NCBI GenBank assembly: GCA_021108275.1
Contig: JAIORD010000027.1
Span: forward strand, 1-64,000
DNA from: Methanococcoides sp.
Lineage (GTDB): Archaea > Halobacteriota > Methanosarcinia > Methanosarcinales > Methanosarcinaceae
Direction of reading: 5' to 3'
Length of the DNA: 64,000 nucleotides
In this document: in pieces, positions 8,683 through 18,010 of the stretch
How positions within the stretch are numbered: the first letter of the stretch is position 1
Layout of the letters: each line of letters begins with the position of its first letter
Translations under genes and position numbers: made by a program
Notes under the pieces: generated by a model
Seen by the model: the letters and a program-made list of their open reading frames with translations, nothing else
What the model was told of the DNA's origin: nothing
Database searches by the model: none

Positions 8683-9240
8683 TTAAGCGTTAGAAAGTTT
8701 TCCTACTACTATATATACAGGATTTTCGGGCTTGAACATGGTCTCTCCGGTAAGCTCGTATCCTCTTGTAATGGTCACATGAACAACTTCGGAAAAAATG
8801 CCAAGCTCTTTCATCTTGTTCATTGTAGTGACAACGGTTTCGATCCTTACAGCATTGACAACAATATTTCTTGCCTTTTTCTCATAGAGCACATCCAATA
8901 CTTTGGATATGTTCTTGGTGCCGCCAACAAATGCACAGTCAATAGACCCAATATCAGCGTTCTTGTCTATGGCTTCTGAAGATTCCCCATGTATCAATGT
9001 GACATCTTCAATGCCGAAATTCCTGAAGTTTGTCCTTGCAACCTCAATAGCTTCTTCCCTTGCATCGATCGCAACCACTTTGAAATTGCGTGCAGTCTTT
9101 GAAGCTTCGATGGATACAGCGCCTGTTCCACAACCAACATCATAGAACGTGATTCCATCTTTCAGGTCAAGTTTTAACAATGAGATCGCAATGACCTCTG
9201 GCTTTGTAGGGCCCCCGCTTATGTGCAATAGTTCTGACAT
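8683..9240 (-). CDS. cbiT: cobalt-precorrin-6B C15-methyltransferase (decarboxylating)
   Basis: A 185-residue Rossmann-fold methyltransferase. It shows the CbiT start ISGGPTKPEVIAISLLKL, SAM motif I FYDVGCGTGAVSIEA near residue 36 and the acidic motif VAIDAREEAIEVA near 57. CbiT methylates C15 and decarboxylates the C12 acetate. It is the first gene of the minus-strand corrinoid operon (cbiTLFGGHC); AGGTG precedes its ATG. The C5-methyltransferase partner CbiE, often fused or adjacent, is not in the window. Confidence 0.92.
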   Translation of the reverse strand: MSELLHISGGPTKPEVIAISLLKLDLKDGITFYDVGCGTGAVSIEASKTARNFKVVAIDAREEAIEVARTNFRNFGIEDVTLIHGESSEAIDKNADIGSIDCAFVGGTKNISKVLDVLYEKKARNIVVNAVRIETVVTTMNKMKELGIFSEVVHVTITRGYELTGETMFKPENPVYIVVGKLSNA

Positions 9241-9316
9241 TTTTCACCTAACTAAAGTAAATTGGAGTTAATTAGATATAGCATAATAAACGTTGTCACA
9301 TAAAAGGTTGTTGTGA
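9241..9316. promoter_or_regulatory. divergent promoter region between cbiT and cbiP
   Basis: The 76-nt A/T-rich gap must hold promoters for both the cbi operon (minus) and cbiP (plus). TATA-like sequences are seen around 9270-9290. There is no room for, and no sign of, a cobalamin riboswitch. Confidence 0.5.
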
Positions 9317-10804
9317 ATGATTGCAAATAACGTTAATAAAAAACATTTGTTAGTATTGGGTACAGCCTCACATGTTGGCAAAAGTGCAATAGTGACAGCC
9401 CTATGTCGCATATTCTCTGCTGAACACAAGGTGGCTCCCTTTAAAGCACAGAACATGAGCCTCAACTCATGGATAACGGTAGATGGTAAAGAGATCGGTA
9501 TCGCACAGGCAATCCAGGCAAAGGCTGCTGGGGTGGAACCTACAGCGGACATGAATCCTGTTCTTCTCAAACCGAAAGGGGATCGTGTCTCACAGGTCAT
9601 ACTTCTGGGTGAACCCTATGCTGATAAGAGCGCGGGTGCTTATTATGATTCCATAGAAGAGACCCACGATGTATTAAGGGGTGCTCTTAAAAGGCTCGAG
9701 GATGAATACGATCTCATCGTGATGGAGGGTGCAGGCGGTGCTGCCGAGATCAACCTCTATGAGCGTGACATCGTCAACATAGGGACTGCAAGGATAACCG
9801 ATGCTCCGATCATTCTTGTTGGGGATATCGAACGAGGTGGTGTTTTCGCAAGTCTGTATGGAACGATCAAGTTATTGCCAGAGGATGTTCGCAAGAATGT
9901 ACGTGGCCTGATCATAAACAAGTTCAGGGGCGATCCAGCTATACTTGAGTCAGGATTGACTGAACTCGAAGAGCTCACAGGGATTCCGGTCCTTGGCGTA
10001 ATGCCTCATTTCAAACTTCGTATCCCTTCAGAAGATTCGGTGTCCATCGGTGACAAATCTGCAGATGACGGTGAAAACTATGATGTTGAGATCGCAGTAA
10101 TAAGGCTGACAAGGATATCGAATTTCACAGATTTTGAACCTCTTGAGCACATGGCAAAGGTAAGGTATGTCGACCTTTCCGATGACCTTGGCAACCCCGA
10201 TGCTATCATCATCCCGGGTACAAAGAACACTACCAGTGATCTGAATGACCTCGTGGAAAGTGGCATGGCTGACAAGATCAAGTCCTTTTATGGCAAAGTC
10301 CCAATACTTGGCATCTGCGGTGGTTACCAGATGTTGGGTAATTCTATCGTTGATTCCGGTATAGAAGGGGGCGAATCTGCTCGTTTAGATGGACTTGGAC
10401 TTTTGGACATCGAGACAGTTTTTGATGCCTATGAAAAGCGCACGGTTCAGGTGACCAAGACCGTTAAAGAAAGTGGTCCTATCTTTGACAGCATCAAAGG
10501 TGAGGATGTAACGGGATATGAGATACACATGGGTCTTTCCTCCTCGAAAAAACCGGTGTTTGGCGATGATGGTTGTGCAGATGATAGTGGTCTTGTTATA
10601 GGCACCTATCTGCATGGTCTCTTTGATAATGTCAACATAAGGCGTGCTCTTATCAGTTATCTTCTTGAAAAGAAGGGTATCGAGTTCAAGGAAGAGGAGA
10701 TTCCTGATAAGGATCCCTATGATGAACTTGCAGACGTTGCTCGTGAAAATCTTGACATGAATAAAATATATGATATGATCGGATTGGAACCTGAAAAGGT
10801 CTGA
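9317..10804 (+). CDS. cbiP: adenosylcobyric acid synthase (glutamine-hydrolysing)
   Basis: CbiP/CobQ, 495 residues, the usual length. It amidates the b, d, e and g side chains of adenosylcobyrinic a,c-diamide using ATP and glutamine. The N-terminal dethiobiotin-synthetase-like ATPase domain has the P-loop VLGTASHVGKSAIVTALCR and the cobinamide signature APFKAQNMSLNSW; the C-terminal class I amidotransferase domain has the nucleophile cysteine in ILGICGGYQMLG near residue 335 and a late histidine in GTYLHGLFDN. It diverges from the cbi operon and so completes the local corrinoid cluster. Confidence 0.95.
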   Translation: MIANNVNKKHLLVLGTASHVGKSAIVTALCRIFSAEHKVAPFKAQNMSLNSWITVDGKEIGIAQAIQAKAAGVEPTADMNPVLLKPKGDRVSQVILLGEPYADKSAGAYYDSIEETHDVLRGALKRLEDEYDLIVMEGAGGAAEINLYERDIVNIGTARITDAPIILVGDIERGGVFASLYGTIKLLPEDVRKNVRGLIINKFRGDPAILESGLTELEELTGIPVLGVMPHFKLRIPSEDSVSIGDKSADDGENYDVEIAVIRLTRISNFTDFEPLEHMAKVRYVDLSDDLGNPDAIIIPGTKNTTSDLNDLVESGMADKIKSFYGKVPILGICGGYQMLGNSIVDSGIEGGESARLDGLGLLDIETVFDAYEKRTVQVTKTVKESGPIFDSIKGEDVTGYEIHMGLSSSKKPVFGDDGCADDSGLVIGTYLHGLFDNVNIRRALISYLLEKKGIEFKEEEIPDKDPYDELADVARENLDMNKIYDMIGLEPEKV

Positions 10805-10843
10805 TCCGGTCATTTCCTTCCTTTAATTCTTTATTCTCTTTAT

Positions 10844-13240
10844 TTATCCTTCATGGGAATTTTCAGTTTTTATTGGTAATGTGAATGTGAACCTTGACCC
10901 TTGTCCCAGTTCACTTTCCACCAGGATCGTCCCGTCCAGCATATCAAGGTATTTCTTCACAAGAATAAGGCCGATGCCTGTTCCTCCAAATTTCCTTGTG
11001 CTTGATGAATCGAGTTGTCCAAAAGGCTTGAAAAGGTTTTTAATGTCCTCTTCAGCAATACCTATTCCTGTATCGGTCAATGAAACCTGTAATCTGTCAT
11101 CGACAACTTTTTCTTCAATAATGATCCTGCCGCTTTCGGGGGTGAACTTGATGGCATTGTTCAGAAGGTTATACAAAATAGTATTGAATTTTCTAAGATC
11201 GGACTCTATATATACATCTGAACTGGTTTTGATGGTCACATCAATATATTTCTTTTTAGAGAGTCCTCTGGTCATTAATTCAATTTCTTCGATGATCTTT
11301 TTTGTTGCAAAGGTCGTATGATGAATGTCCATTTCCCCAGTTTCGATCTTTGATAAGGTGAGGATATTATTGATAATGGCTAACAGATTTTTTCCATTTT
11401 TGTGGATATGATTTGCATATTTCCTTTGTACGGGGTTCATACTGCCGGATGTTTGTCTCATCAGCACTTCTGAAAAACCGATAACTGAATTTAGTGGAGT
11501 CCTTAGTTCATGGCTCATATTAGCTAAAAATTCGCTCTTTGTACGATTTGCTGCTTCTGCTGCAAGCTTGGCTGTGAGCATAGCTTCCTTTGCACGTTTA
11601 CTCTTTGAAATGTCATGTGACAGTTCAAGAATTATCTGTTTTCCTGCAAATGAGATCGGTGTGATCCTTACTTCAACTGGATATGCAGTACCATCCTTTT
11701 TTCTATGTTTAGTCTCAAAAACAGCATCCTTGTATTCTATGATCTTTCCACTGTTTCCACATTGTTTTAAAAGACAAATGTCAGCTATGTTCATGGCAAG
11801 AAGCTCTTCCTTCGTGTAACCGGTATTCTTTGATGCAAGATCGTTCACAAGAATGATCTTTCCTTCAATGTCATATGCAAATATTTCTTCGGTTGCCTGC
11901 TCCACAATAGTCCTGAACCGTTCATTACTCTCTTTTAGAGCATTCTCCATCCTCTTTCGACCAGTAATATCAAGTGCAGTAAATGTAATTCCTTTTGTAT
12001 GATCATTTGGATCAATGGGTGAAGAACTCAAAAGGATATCTAAAACACTTCCATCCTTCCGTTGCCATTTTGTTTCGACTGTTCCACTTCCATATTTCCG
12101 CATCTGGTCATATTTCTCAGTGCCTACATATTTGTAGTCTTCATCACTGGTGTATAACATCTGTGCTTTGGCACCTATCAGTTCTTCCTTTGTGTAACCG
12201 GTAATTTTACAAATTTTTTCATTAACCTCTTTAATTACCCTGCCTCTGGTCATTCCAATTCCTGTCGGAGCTGCTCGAAATATGCTTTGGAGTCTATCAT
12301 CCCTTTCTTTAAGATCCTGTTTTATTTTCTTCTTTTCAGTAATATCTTCAACAAGTGCATGACAGTGTGTCACTATCCCATTTTCATCTATTATGGGGAC
12401 AATGCTAATGTGCATGTACAGTTCTTTTCCCCACGCGGATCTATAAGGGTTTTCGGAAACAATAATTTCTCCGGATTCCATGCATTTATGCATAAGGTCT
12501 GAGATGCCATTTTCTATAAGTGGCGTGTGTTCAAGGATATTGAATTTTCGGGTCGCTTCTTCTGAAGGTGATCCCAGAATATTTAATAGAAAAGGATTTG
12601 CTGATGTAATTTCTCCATTTTTCTTAACGGTGATCATGCCAAGAGGGAGGCTTGATATCACTTCTTTTGAAAATATCTCTCTTTTTTGGAGATCTTCTAT
12701 CTCTTGTACTCGCGCAATCAGCTCGCCAAGATTTGATGTGACTGTCTCCATTACATCTTTTTTATGGTCGCTTATTTTTTCATGGCCATACTTTGATATG
12801 TACAATACTGCAATTACATTTTCATTTTGTTTAACGGGAATGACTGCAATATCATATCCTTTTTCTAGGTTTGGATATGTTGGTAATGGCTTTTTAAGAT
12901 CGCTGTTTTTGATGTGTATTCTGTCTCCTCTTTGAATACTTTCAAAAATAGCATCTTTACTGTTGATGAAGTCTTTTTCAATAATGTCCTTTCCTTTACT
13001 GGAGTCTGATGTCAAGTAAAACTCATTTACATCTTTATCAAAAAGATATGCTTTGACAGAATCTATTCCTTCGATTGTACTAATATGGTTGACAAGATGC
13101 CACATTGCTTCTTCAGTATCTTTTGCCAAAGCAAAAGCTATTGCAATGTCCTTCTGAACCTCTAACAATTTCATCCCTTTAGTATTCTCATTGGGTTTCA
13201 GTAGATTATCTCCTGTGGAATTCACATTTTTTACTATCAA
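10844..13240 (-). CDS. GAF/multi-PAS sensor histidine kinase
   Basis: A 798-residue cytosolic sensor kinase with no membrane segment. Order: GAF-like domain about 25-180, three PAS domains about 190-310, 315-435 and 440-560, HisKA with phospho-acceptor histidine in MSHELRTPLNSVIGF near 590, and HATPase_c with N box NLLNNAIKFTPESGR and G boxes DTGIGIAEED and GGTGIGL. No receiver domain and no response regulator is adjacent, as is common for methanogen orphan kinases. The start is uncertain: TTG at 13240 is the first start, with no Shine-Dalgarno; a downstream ATG would remove about 22 residues. It diverges from the trp operon. Confidence 0.85.
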   Translation of the reverse strand: MIVKNVNSTGDNLLKPNENTKGMKLLEVQKDIAIAFALAKDTEEAMWHLVNHISTIEGIDSVKAYLFDKDVNEFYLTSDSSKGKDIIEKDFINSKDAIFESIQRGDRIHIKNSDLKKPLPTYPNLEKGYDIAVIPVKQNENVIAVLYISKYGHEKISDHKKDVMETVTSNLGELIARVQEIEDLQKREIFSKEVISSLPLGMITVKKNGEITSANPFLLNILGSPSEEATRKFNILEHTPLIENGISDLMHKCMESGEIIVSENPYRSAWGKELYMHISIVPIIDENGIVTHCHALVEDITEKKKIKQDLKERDDRLQSIFRAAPTGIGMTRGRVIKEVNEKICKITGYTKEELIGAKAQMLYTSDEDYKYVGTEKYDQMRKYGSGTVETKWQRKDGSVLDILLSSSPIDPNDHTKGITFTALDITGRKRMENALKESNERFRTIVEQATEEIFAYDIEGKIILVNDLASKNTGYTKEELLAMNIADICLLKQCGNSGKIIEYKDAVFETKHRKKDGTAYPVEVRITPISFAGKQIILELSHDISKSKRAKEAMLTAKLAAEAANRTKSEFLANMSHELRTPLNSVIGFSEVLMRQTSGSMNPVQRKYANHIHKNGKNLLAIINNILTLSKIETGEMDIHHTTFATKKIIEEIELMTRGLSKKKYIDVTIKTSSDVYIESDLRKFNTILYNLLNNAIKFTPESGRIIIEEKVVDDRLQVSLTDTGIGIAEEDIKNLFKPFGQLDSSSTRKFGGTGIGLILVKKYLDMLDGTILVESELGQGSRFTFTLPIKTENSHEG

Positions 13241-13330
13241 GCGAATTGGTACATTTGTATATATATCTTCATATTATTAAATTCCTAATATATTATATAC
13301 TGTGTTTGTTTTTTGACTTTTTTGTTAAGT

Positions 13331-13386
13331 CCAGAAAGGTTTATATAGAAGTCGCACAATTATACATTAATGTACATACTTGTACA
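13331..13386 (+). promoter_or_regulatory. trp operon promoter with two TGTACA boxes (TrpY-type operator)
   Basis: A strong BRE/TATA (GAAAGG then TTTATATA at 13340-13347) predicts transcription start near 13370. Directly there are two copies of TGTACA, at 13371-13376 and 13381-13386, ten base pairs apart (one helix turn). In Methanothermobacter the repressor TrpY binds TRP boxes with consensus TGTACA at the trp promoter. Placement here over the first transcribed bases fits repression. No TrpY gene is in the window. Confidence 0.7.
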
Positions 13387-13405
13387 CAAATGCAAAGGTG
13401 ATTAC

Positions 13406-14467
13406 ATGAAATATTATCTACAACAATTAATTGATGGTCATGATCTTTCAATGGCAGAATCTGAAGCTGCCATGGGACAGATACTCGAAAGTGCTACTGA
13501 TGCACAGGTCGGTGCATTTGTGATGGGTATGAAAATGAAAGGTGAAACTCCTGATGAGGTGGCAGGGTTTGCAAAAGGGATGCTAAAAGTTGCAAACATG
13601 ATCCGCCCTAAGGTTGATGGTATACTCGTTGATACCTGTGGCACGGGAGGGGATCGGCACAATACTATTAATATTTCAACAGCTGCCGCAATCGTTGCTG
13701 CAGGTGCAGGTGTGAACGTTGCAAAACACGGAAACCATTCGTTCACATCACTTTCCGGTAGTGCAGATGTTCTCAAAGAGCTGGGTGTTAAAATCGATCT
13801 GGATCCTGATAATGTTAAAAGGTCAATTGAGGACATTGGTATCGGCTTCATGCTGGCTCCCAAATTCCACCCTGCAATGAAGAGGGTGATAGGTCCAAGA
13901 AAAGAGCTTGCTGTAAGGACAATGTTCAATATTCTCGGTCCTCTGACAAATCCAACTGGTGCAAAGGCACAGGTTATCGGGGTCTTTGACAAAGGTCTTT
14001 GTAATCTTATGGCCGAGGTCCTCAAAAAACTCGGAAAGGAACATGTATTGGTCTTCCACGGGGATGGCATGGATGAGATCTCAACACTTTCTGAAACATT
14101 TGTTGCTGAACTTAAGGATGGTGTCATCTCAAATTATACGATAACTCCTGAAGAACTTGGGGTCGCAAGGGCAAATGCCACTGATATTGTGGGCGGCACT
14201 CCTGAAGAAAATGCCAGGGACCTCCTGTATATTCTCAATGGGGAAAAGGGCGCAAAACGTGATATAGTCGTTGTCAATGCCGCTGCAGCTATATATGTTG
14301 CAGGACTGGCAAACTCGATAAAAGATGCTATTCCTTTAGCGGAATATGCTATTGATAGCAAGAAGGCATTGAATAAGCTTAAAAAATTAGTGGAATTTAC
14401 ATCTGGTAATAAGGTGGATAATGAGGCATTTAACACGGGTCAAAGTCTGCGGAATGAAGTCTGCTGA
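13406..14467 (+). CDS. trpD: anthranilate phosphoribosyltransferase
   Basis: TrpD, about 353 residues, transfers phosphoribose from PRPP to anthranilate. Motifs: the PRPP-binding GTGGD loop in VDTCGTGGDRHNTINIST near residue 78, the anthranilate-side KHGNHSFTSLSGSADVLKE near 108 and the Arg-rich PAMKRVIGPRKEL near 160. An upstream ATG at 13370 is in frame but coincides with the predicted transcription start; AAAGGTGATT at 13394-13403 points to ATG at 13406. First gene of a trpDFEG operon; overlaps trpF by 47 nt. Confidence 0.95.
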   Translation: MKYYLQQLIDGHDLSMAESEAAMGQILESATDAQVGAFVMGMKMKGETPDEVAGFAKGMLKVANMIRPKVDGILVDTCGTGGDRHNTINISTAAAIVAAGAGVNVAKHGNHSFTSLSGSADVLKELGVKIDLDPDNVKRSIEDIGIGFMLAPKFHPAMKRVIGPRKELAVRTMFNILGPLTNPTGAKAQVIGVFDKGLCNLMAEVLKKLGKEHVLVFHGDGMDEISTLSETFVAELKDGVISNYTITPEELGVARANATDIVGGTPEENARDLLYILNGEKGAKRDIVVVNAAAAIYVAGLANSIKDAIPLAEYAIDSKKALNKLKKLVEFTSGNKVDNEAFNTGQSLRNEVC

Positions 14468-15089
14468 AGACGTTGATCTTGCAGTACATTCCGGGGTGGA
14501 TGCGGTTGGTTTTATAACCGATGTACCTGTGGACACTCCTCGCAAGATATGTCTCCAAAAGGCAAGGGAGCTTATAGCTCGTGTTCCTTTTTTTGTGGAT
14601 TCTGTGCTGGTAATAATGCCTGGTTCAGCGCAGGAAGCTATCGATATGATCAGGACCGCTAAACCGGATGTTGTCCAGATCCACAGTCAACTCGATATTG
14701 AGGAAATGGGGATCTTAAGGGATAATACTGATGTCAGTATAATTCGCACTTTCCATGTTCAAGGAGATGTGTCCGCTAACGATCTGAGCAATAATATAAA
14801 TATGTTCACTTCAGAAAACCTTATTGATGGGGTTCTGCTGGATTCATATGTGTCAGGTAAAGTGGGAGGCACCGGTCAGTTGCATGACCTTTCCGTAAGT
14901 AAGCGTATAGTCGATCTTGTGGGTGTTCCTGTCATATTGGCAGGTGGTCTGAATCCTGATAATGTTAAAGCCTGTGTGGAAGAGGTCATGCCTTTTGCAG
15001 TGGATACTGCTTCGGGTGTAGAAACAGATGGACTCAAAGATGTCGATAAGGTCGCTGCTTTTGTGAATGCTGTGAGGTGTGTTAGATGA
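14421..15089 (+). CDS. trpF: phosphoribosylanthranilate isomerase
   Basis: TrpF, 222 residues, TIM barrel carrying out the Amadori rearrangement of phosphoribosylanthranilate. The catalytic cysteine is in RVKVCGMKSAED, the aspartate in LLDSYVSGKVGGTGQLHD near residue 140, and the phosphate-binding end is VILAGGLNPDNVK followed by AVDTASGVE. The start lies inside the end of trpD (47-nt overlap) and the end overlaps trpE by four bases (ATGA), so translation is tightly coupled. Confidence 0.93.
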   Translation: MRHLTRVKVCGMKSAEDVDLAVHSGVDAVGFITDVPVDTPRKICLQKARELIARVPFFVDSVLVIMPGSAQEAIDMIRTAKPDVVQIHSQLDIEEMGILRDNTDVSIIRTFHVQGDVSANDLSNNINMFTSENLIDGVLLDSYVSGKVGGTGQLHDLSVSKRIVDLVGVPVILAGGLNPDNVKACVEEVMPFAVDTASGVETDGLKDVDKVAAFVNAVRCVR

Positions 15090-16657
15090 TTTCGTTCGAT
15101 CTTACAAAAGAGGAATTTACGGATATTGTATATGATGCAGGAAAACCTGCTATTGTTCAGCTTATGGCTAAAGTGAGGTCAGACTGCTCTCCACTTCAGC
15201 TTTACACTACATTACAAAAGGACAGATACTCCTACTTGCTTGAATCAGTGGAAAAGGAAAAACGTCATGCTCGCTTTTCATTTGTAGGTGCTTACCCTGA
15301 TGGTGTTGTGAAGATAAGTGGTCGCACCCTTGTACTGGAATGCACGGCAGATTCACCATTGATCAGTAATGTAAGACAGAATATAGCTTCTGAATGTGAC
15401 ATTATTGAAGATACTGGTGATGTATTAAAAGCGGTCATACGTGATGGTCATGATGTGCTTGATGCATTAAGGACTGTGTTCCCTACTGCGAACGGGACTG
15501 TCTTGCTTAACGGCGAAAGGTTTGACAGACAGACGTTCCTTGGTGGTGCTATTGGTTACAATGGTTACGACATTGTGTATGATTGCTGGTTAGATACTGA
15601 AAGAAGTCATAATTCAGATATTCCTGATATGCAGTTCATTCTCACAACGAAGACATTCGTTTTCGATCATCTCACAGAGGAAACGTACATTGTACTGACT
15701 CCGTTCATGGATATCGGGTGCGATGCTGGTGCTATATATGCTGGTGCTTTGCATGATGCAGGGAGAATGCATAAATGCCTTTGTCTGGCAGGCGATGTCG
15801 AACAAGACCTCTTGCCACCGGTAATGGATGCAGGCGAACCAGTTTGCAATATGGGCAAGGATGTGTTCGAGAAAGCAGTGATGACTGCAAAGCAGCATAT
15901 CATCGATGGTGATATTTTCCAGGTGGTCTTGTCCAGAAGATATTCTGTCAGGCTGCAACAGTCTCCTCTTGAACTTTATCGTACTCTGAGGGAAATCAAT
16001 CCAAGTCCGTATATGTACCTTTTCAGTTTCGATGATCTTAGTATCGTGGGTGCAAGTCCTGAGACACTTATGACTGTACATAAGAGGAATGTTATTACGA
16101 ATCCTATTGCAGGGACATGTCCTCGCGGGAAGGATGAGGCTGAGGATGCTAAATATGCTGCTCATATGATGGCGGATGAGAAAGAGCGTGCAGAACATGT
16201 TATGCTTGTGGACCTTGGGAGGAACGATGTCCGTATAGTCTCTCAGTCCGGGTCGGTAAAAGTAAAGGACCTGATGAGTGTTGTGAAATATTCTCATGTG
16301 CAGCATATCGAAAGTACTGTTTGCGGTGTGTTAAGGGCAGAGTGTGATCAGTTCGATGCGACACGTGCTATCTTTCCGGCAGGTACGCTTTCAGGTGCAC
16401 CTAAGATAAGGGCAATGGAGATCATCGATGAGTTCGAAACATCTGCACGCGGTGTCTATGGTGGCGGAGTCGGTTATTATTCGTGGAATGGCGATGTAGA
16501 TACCGCTATCGTGATCAGGACCGTTGTTATTAATGGTGATACTGCTTATATTCAGGCGGGTGCGGGAATTGTGGCGGATTCCGATCCGACATATGAGTAT
16601 GAGGAAACCGAGCGTAAGATGGCTGCTATGCTGACTGCTATGGGGGTCAAAAGATGA
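15086..16657 (+). CDS. trpE: anthranilate synthase component I
   Basis: TrpE, 523 residues, chorismate-utilising enzyme that makes anthranilate with ammonia from TrpG. The N-terminal domain carries a YSYLLESVEKEKRHARFSF segment, which resembles the tryptophan feedback site (LLES) of TrpE. The catalytic domain has DGDIFQVVLSRRYS near residue 272, the signature NPSPYMYLF near 305, GTCPRGKDEAED near 348, LVDLGRNDVRIV near 375 and the C-terminal FPAGTLSGAPKIRAMEII. Overlaps trpG by four bases. Confidence 0.95.
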   Translation: MISFDLTKEEFTDIVYDAGKPAIVQLMAKVRSDCSPLQLYTTLQKDRYSYLLESVEKEKRHARFSFVGAYPDGVVKISGRTLVLECTADSPLISNVRQNIASECDIIEDTGDVLKAVIRDGHDVLDALRTVFPTANGTVLLNGERFDRQTFLGGAIGYNGYDIVYDCWLDTERSHNSDIPDMQFILTTKTFVFDHLTEETYIVLTPFMDIGCDAGAIYAGALHDAGRMHKCLCLAGDVEQDLLPPVMDAGEPVCNMGKDVFEKAVMTAKQHIIDGDIFQVVLSRRYSVRLQQSPLELYRTLREINPSPYMYLFSFDDLSIVGASPETLMTVHKRNVITNPIAGTCPRGKDEAEDAKYAAHMMADEKERAEHVMLVDLGRNDVRIVSQSGSVKVKDLMSVVKYSHVQHIESTVCGVLRAECDQFDATRAIFPAGTLSGAPKIRAMEIIDEFETSARGVYGGGVGYYSWNGDVDTAIVIRTVVINGDTAYIQAGAGIVADSDPTYEYEETERKMAAMLTAMGVKR

Positions 16658-17244
16658 AAGTGCTTTTCATTAACAATAGGGATTCTTTTGTATGGAATCT
16701 TGTGGACTATGTGTCCATGTATGAATCCGATACATTTGTAGTGCCCAACACTATCTCTGTTGAAGAGGTCCGGGACATCAAACCGGATGCAATAGTGATC
16801 TCACCGGGTCCGGGAAATCCTGGCAATGCACGTGATATTGGAAGTTGTCTTGATATCATCCGTGAGTTTGGTGTTAAGGTGCCTATACTTGGTGTATGTC
16901 TTGGCCACCAGTCTATAAATACTGTTTATGGGGGTACCATCGGTCATTCTCCTGATGGGCCTGTCCATGGCAAGGCCTCGATGATATCGCATGATGGGTC
17001 TGAGCTTTTCGAAGGTATTCCTGGAACATTTGCTGCAGGAAGGTATCATTCCCTTTCAATCCATGAGCTGGCTAAGGATGTCAATGTGATAGCAGAGAAT
17101 GATAATGGTCTCATAATGGGCATCAAACACAGGTCTTATCCTGTTTATGGGGTGCAGTTCCATCCGGAATCCATACTAACACCTGAAGGGTTGAAATTGG
17201 TAGGTAATTTCTTGAAGCTGGCAGGTATGCGAACGAAGGATTAA
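16654..17244 (+). CDS. trpG: anthranilate synthase component II (glutamine amidotransferase)
   Basis: TrpG, 196 residues, class I glutamine amidotransferase that supplies ammonia to TrpE. The nucleophile cysteine is in ILGVCLGHQSIN near residue 78, and the His-Glu of the triad is in GVQFHPESILTPEG near 168. It is the last trp gene here; trpC, trpB and trpA are absent, so the rest of the pathway must lie elsewhere. Stop and the next ATG overlap as TAATG. Confidence 0.95.
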   Translation: MKVLFINNRDSFVWNLVDYVSMYESDTFVVPNTISVEEVRDIKPDAIVISPGPGNPGNARDIGSCLDIIREFGVKVPILGVCLGHQSINTVYGGTIGHSPDGPVHGKASMISHDGSELFEGIPGTFAAGRYHSLSIHELAKDVNVIAENDNGLIMGIKHRSYPVYGVQFHPESILTPEGLKLVGNFLKLAGMRTKD

Positions 17245-17796
17245 TGTCCATTGGTGTTATCTTTTCGAATATGATAATTGGACTGACCGGAACACCGGGT
17301 ACTGGTAAAACGTCTGTTAGTAGGCTTCTTCAGGAGAATGGCTATAATGTGCTTTACCTGACCGACCTGATCAAAGATGAATGCCTCTATTCTGAGGTGG
17401 ATGAGGGTAGGGATACACTGGTTGCGGATATGGACCGCGTGTTCTCCCGTGTCTGTGAGTTGGCCGGTGATGATGAAGGGGTGAACATTATCGATAGTCA
17501 TATGGCCCATCACATTGCTGATGTGGTCATAGTTCTGTAGGGAACGGCTCAAGATGCGCGATTATTCTGATGCCAAGATAGAAGAGAATGTGGAGGCTGA
17601 ATGTCTGGACGTTATACTGGTGGAGTCTGTGGAATGGTGTCGGAAAGTTTATGAGCTTGATACTACCGGAAGAATGGCAGAAGATGTGGTGACTGATGTG
17701 GAGGAAATTATATCGGGTATTCTTTCAGGTGACGATTCCGAGGTTTACCAAAAGTATATGCCCGGTTCCTTTGACTGGAGTGGGGAGATATTCTGA
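17244..17796 (+). pseudogene. adenylate kinase-like NTPase (AK6/Fap7 family), frameshifted
   Basis: Two reading frames together encode one AK6-type nucleotide kinase. The first (17271-17540) has the P-loop IIGLTGTPGTGKTSVSRLL and SHMAHHIADVVIVL, then hits TAG at 17538. The second frame, from about 17551, resumes with ERLKMRDYSDAKIEENVEAE, the family's lid region, and continues to the normal end. The expected linker (Arg-Cys-x-Pro-x-x-Leu type) between the pieces is missing, so this looks like a deletion of about 15-25 nt that also shifts the frame, not a one-base error. The ATG at 17271 fits the family start; the ATG at 17244 overlaps trpG. Archaeal AK6 relatives act in ribosome maturation. 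Confidence 0.75.
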
Positions 17797-18010
17797 TCTC
17801 TCATCTTATTTTTTTGTTGGGTGTAGCACTATAATATTCTGTTCTATCAACTCTTCATCTTTTTTTGTTCTAGACAACATCATAAATTGTTAATTGGCAC
17901 CATATTTCATTTACATACGATCTCTATAAATTTTATACCTGTTCTTTGGTTAAATGTAAATATGCTTACTACCTATTTATTTTAATTATATTTTCATAAG
18001 GGAGTATAGT

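Noticed and set aside
9241-9316. Cobalamin riboswitch at the cbi genes
   Set aside because: The intergenic gap is only 76 nt and contains no B12-box-like sequence; this riboswitch class is also not expected in archaea.
17554-17796. Independent 80-residue gene starting at ATG 17554
   Set aside because: Its sequence is the C-terminal half of the same AK6-like kinase and it has no ribosome site, so it is treated as part of the frameshifted gene.
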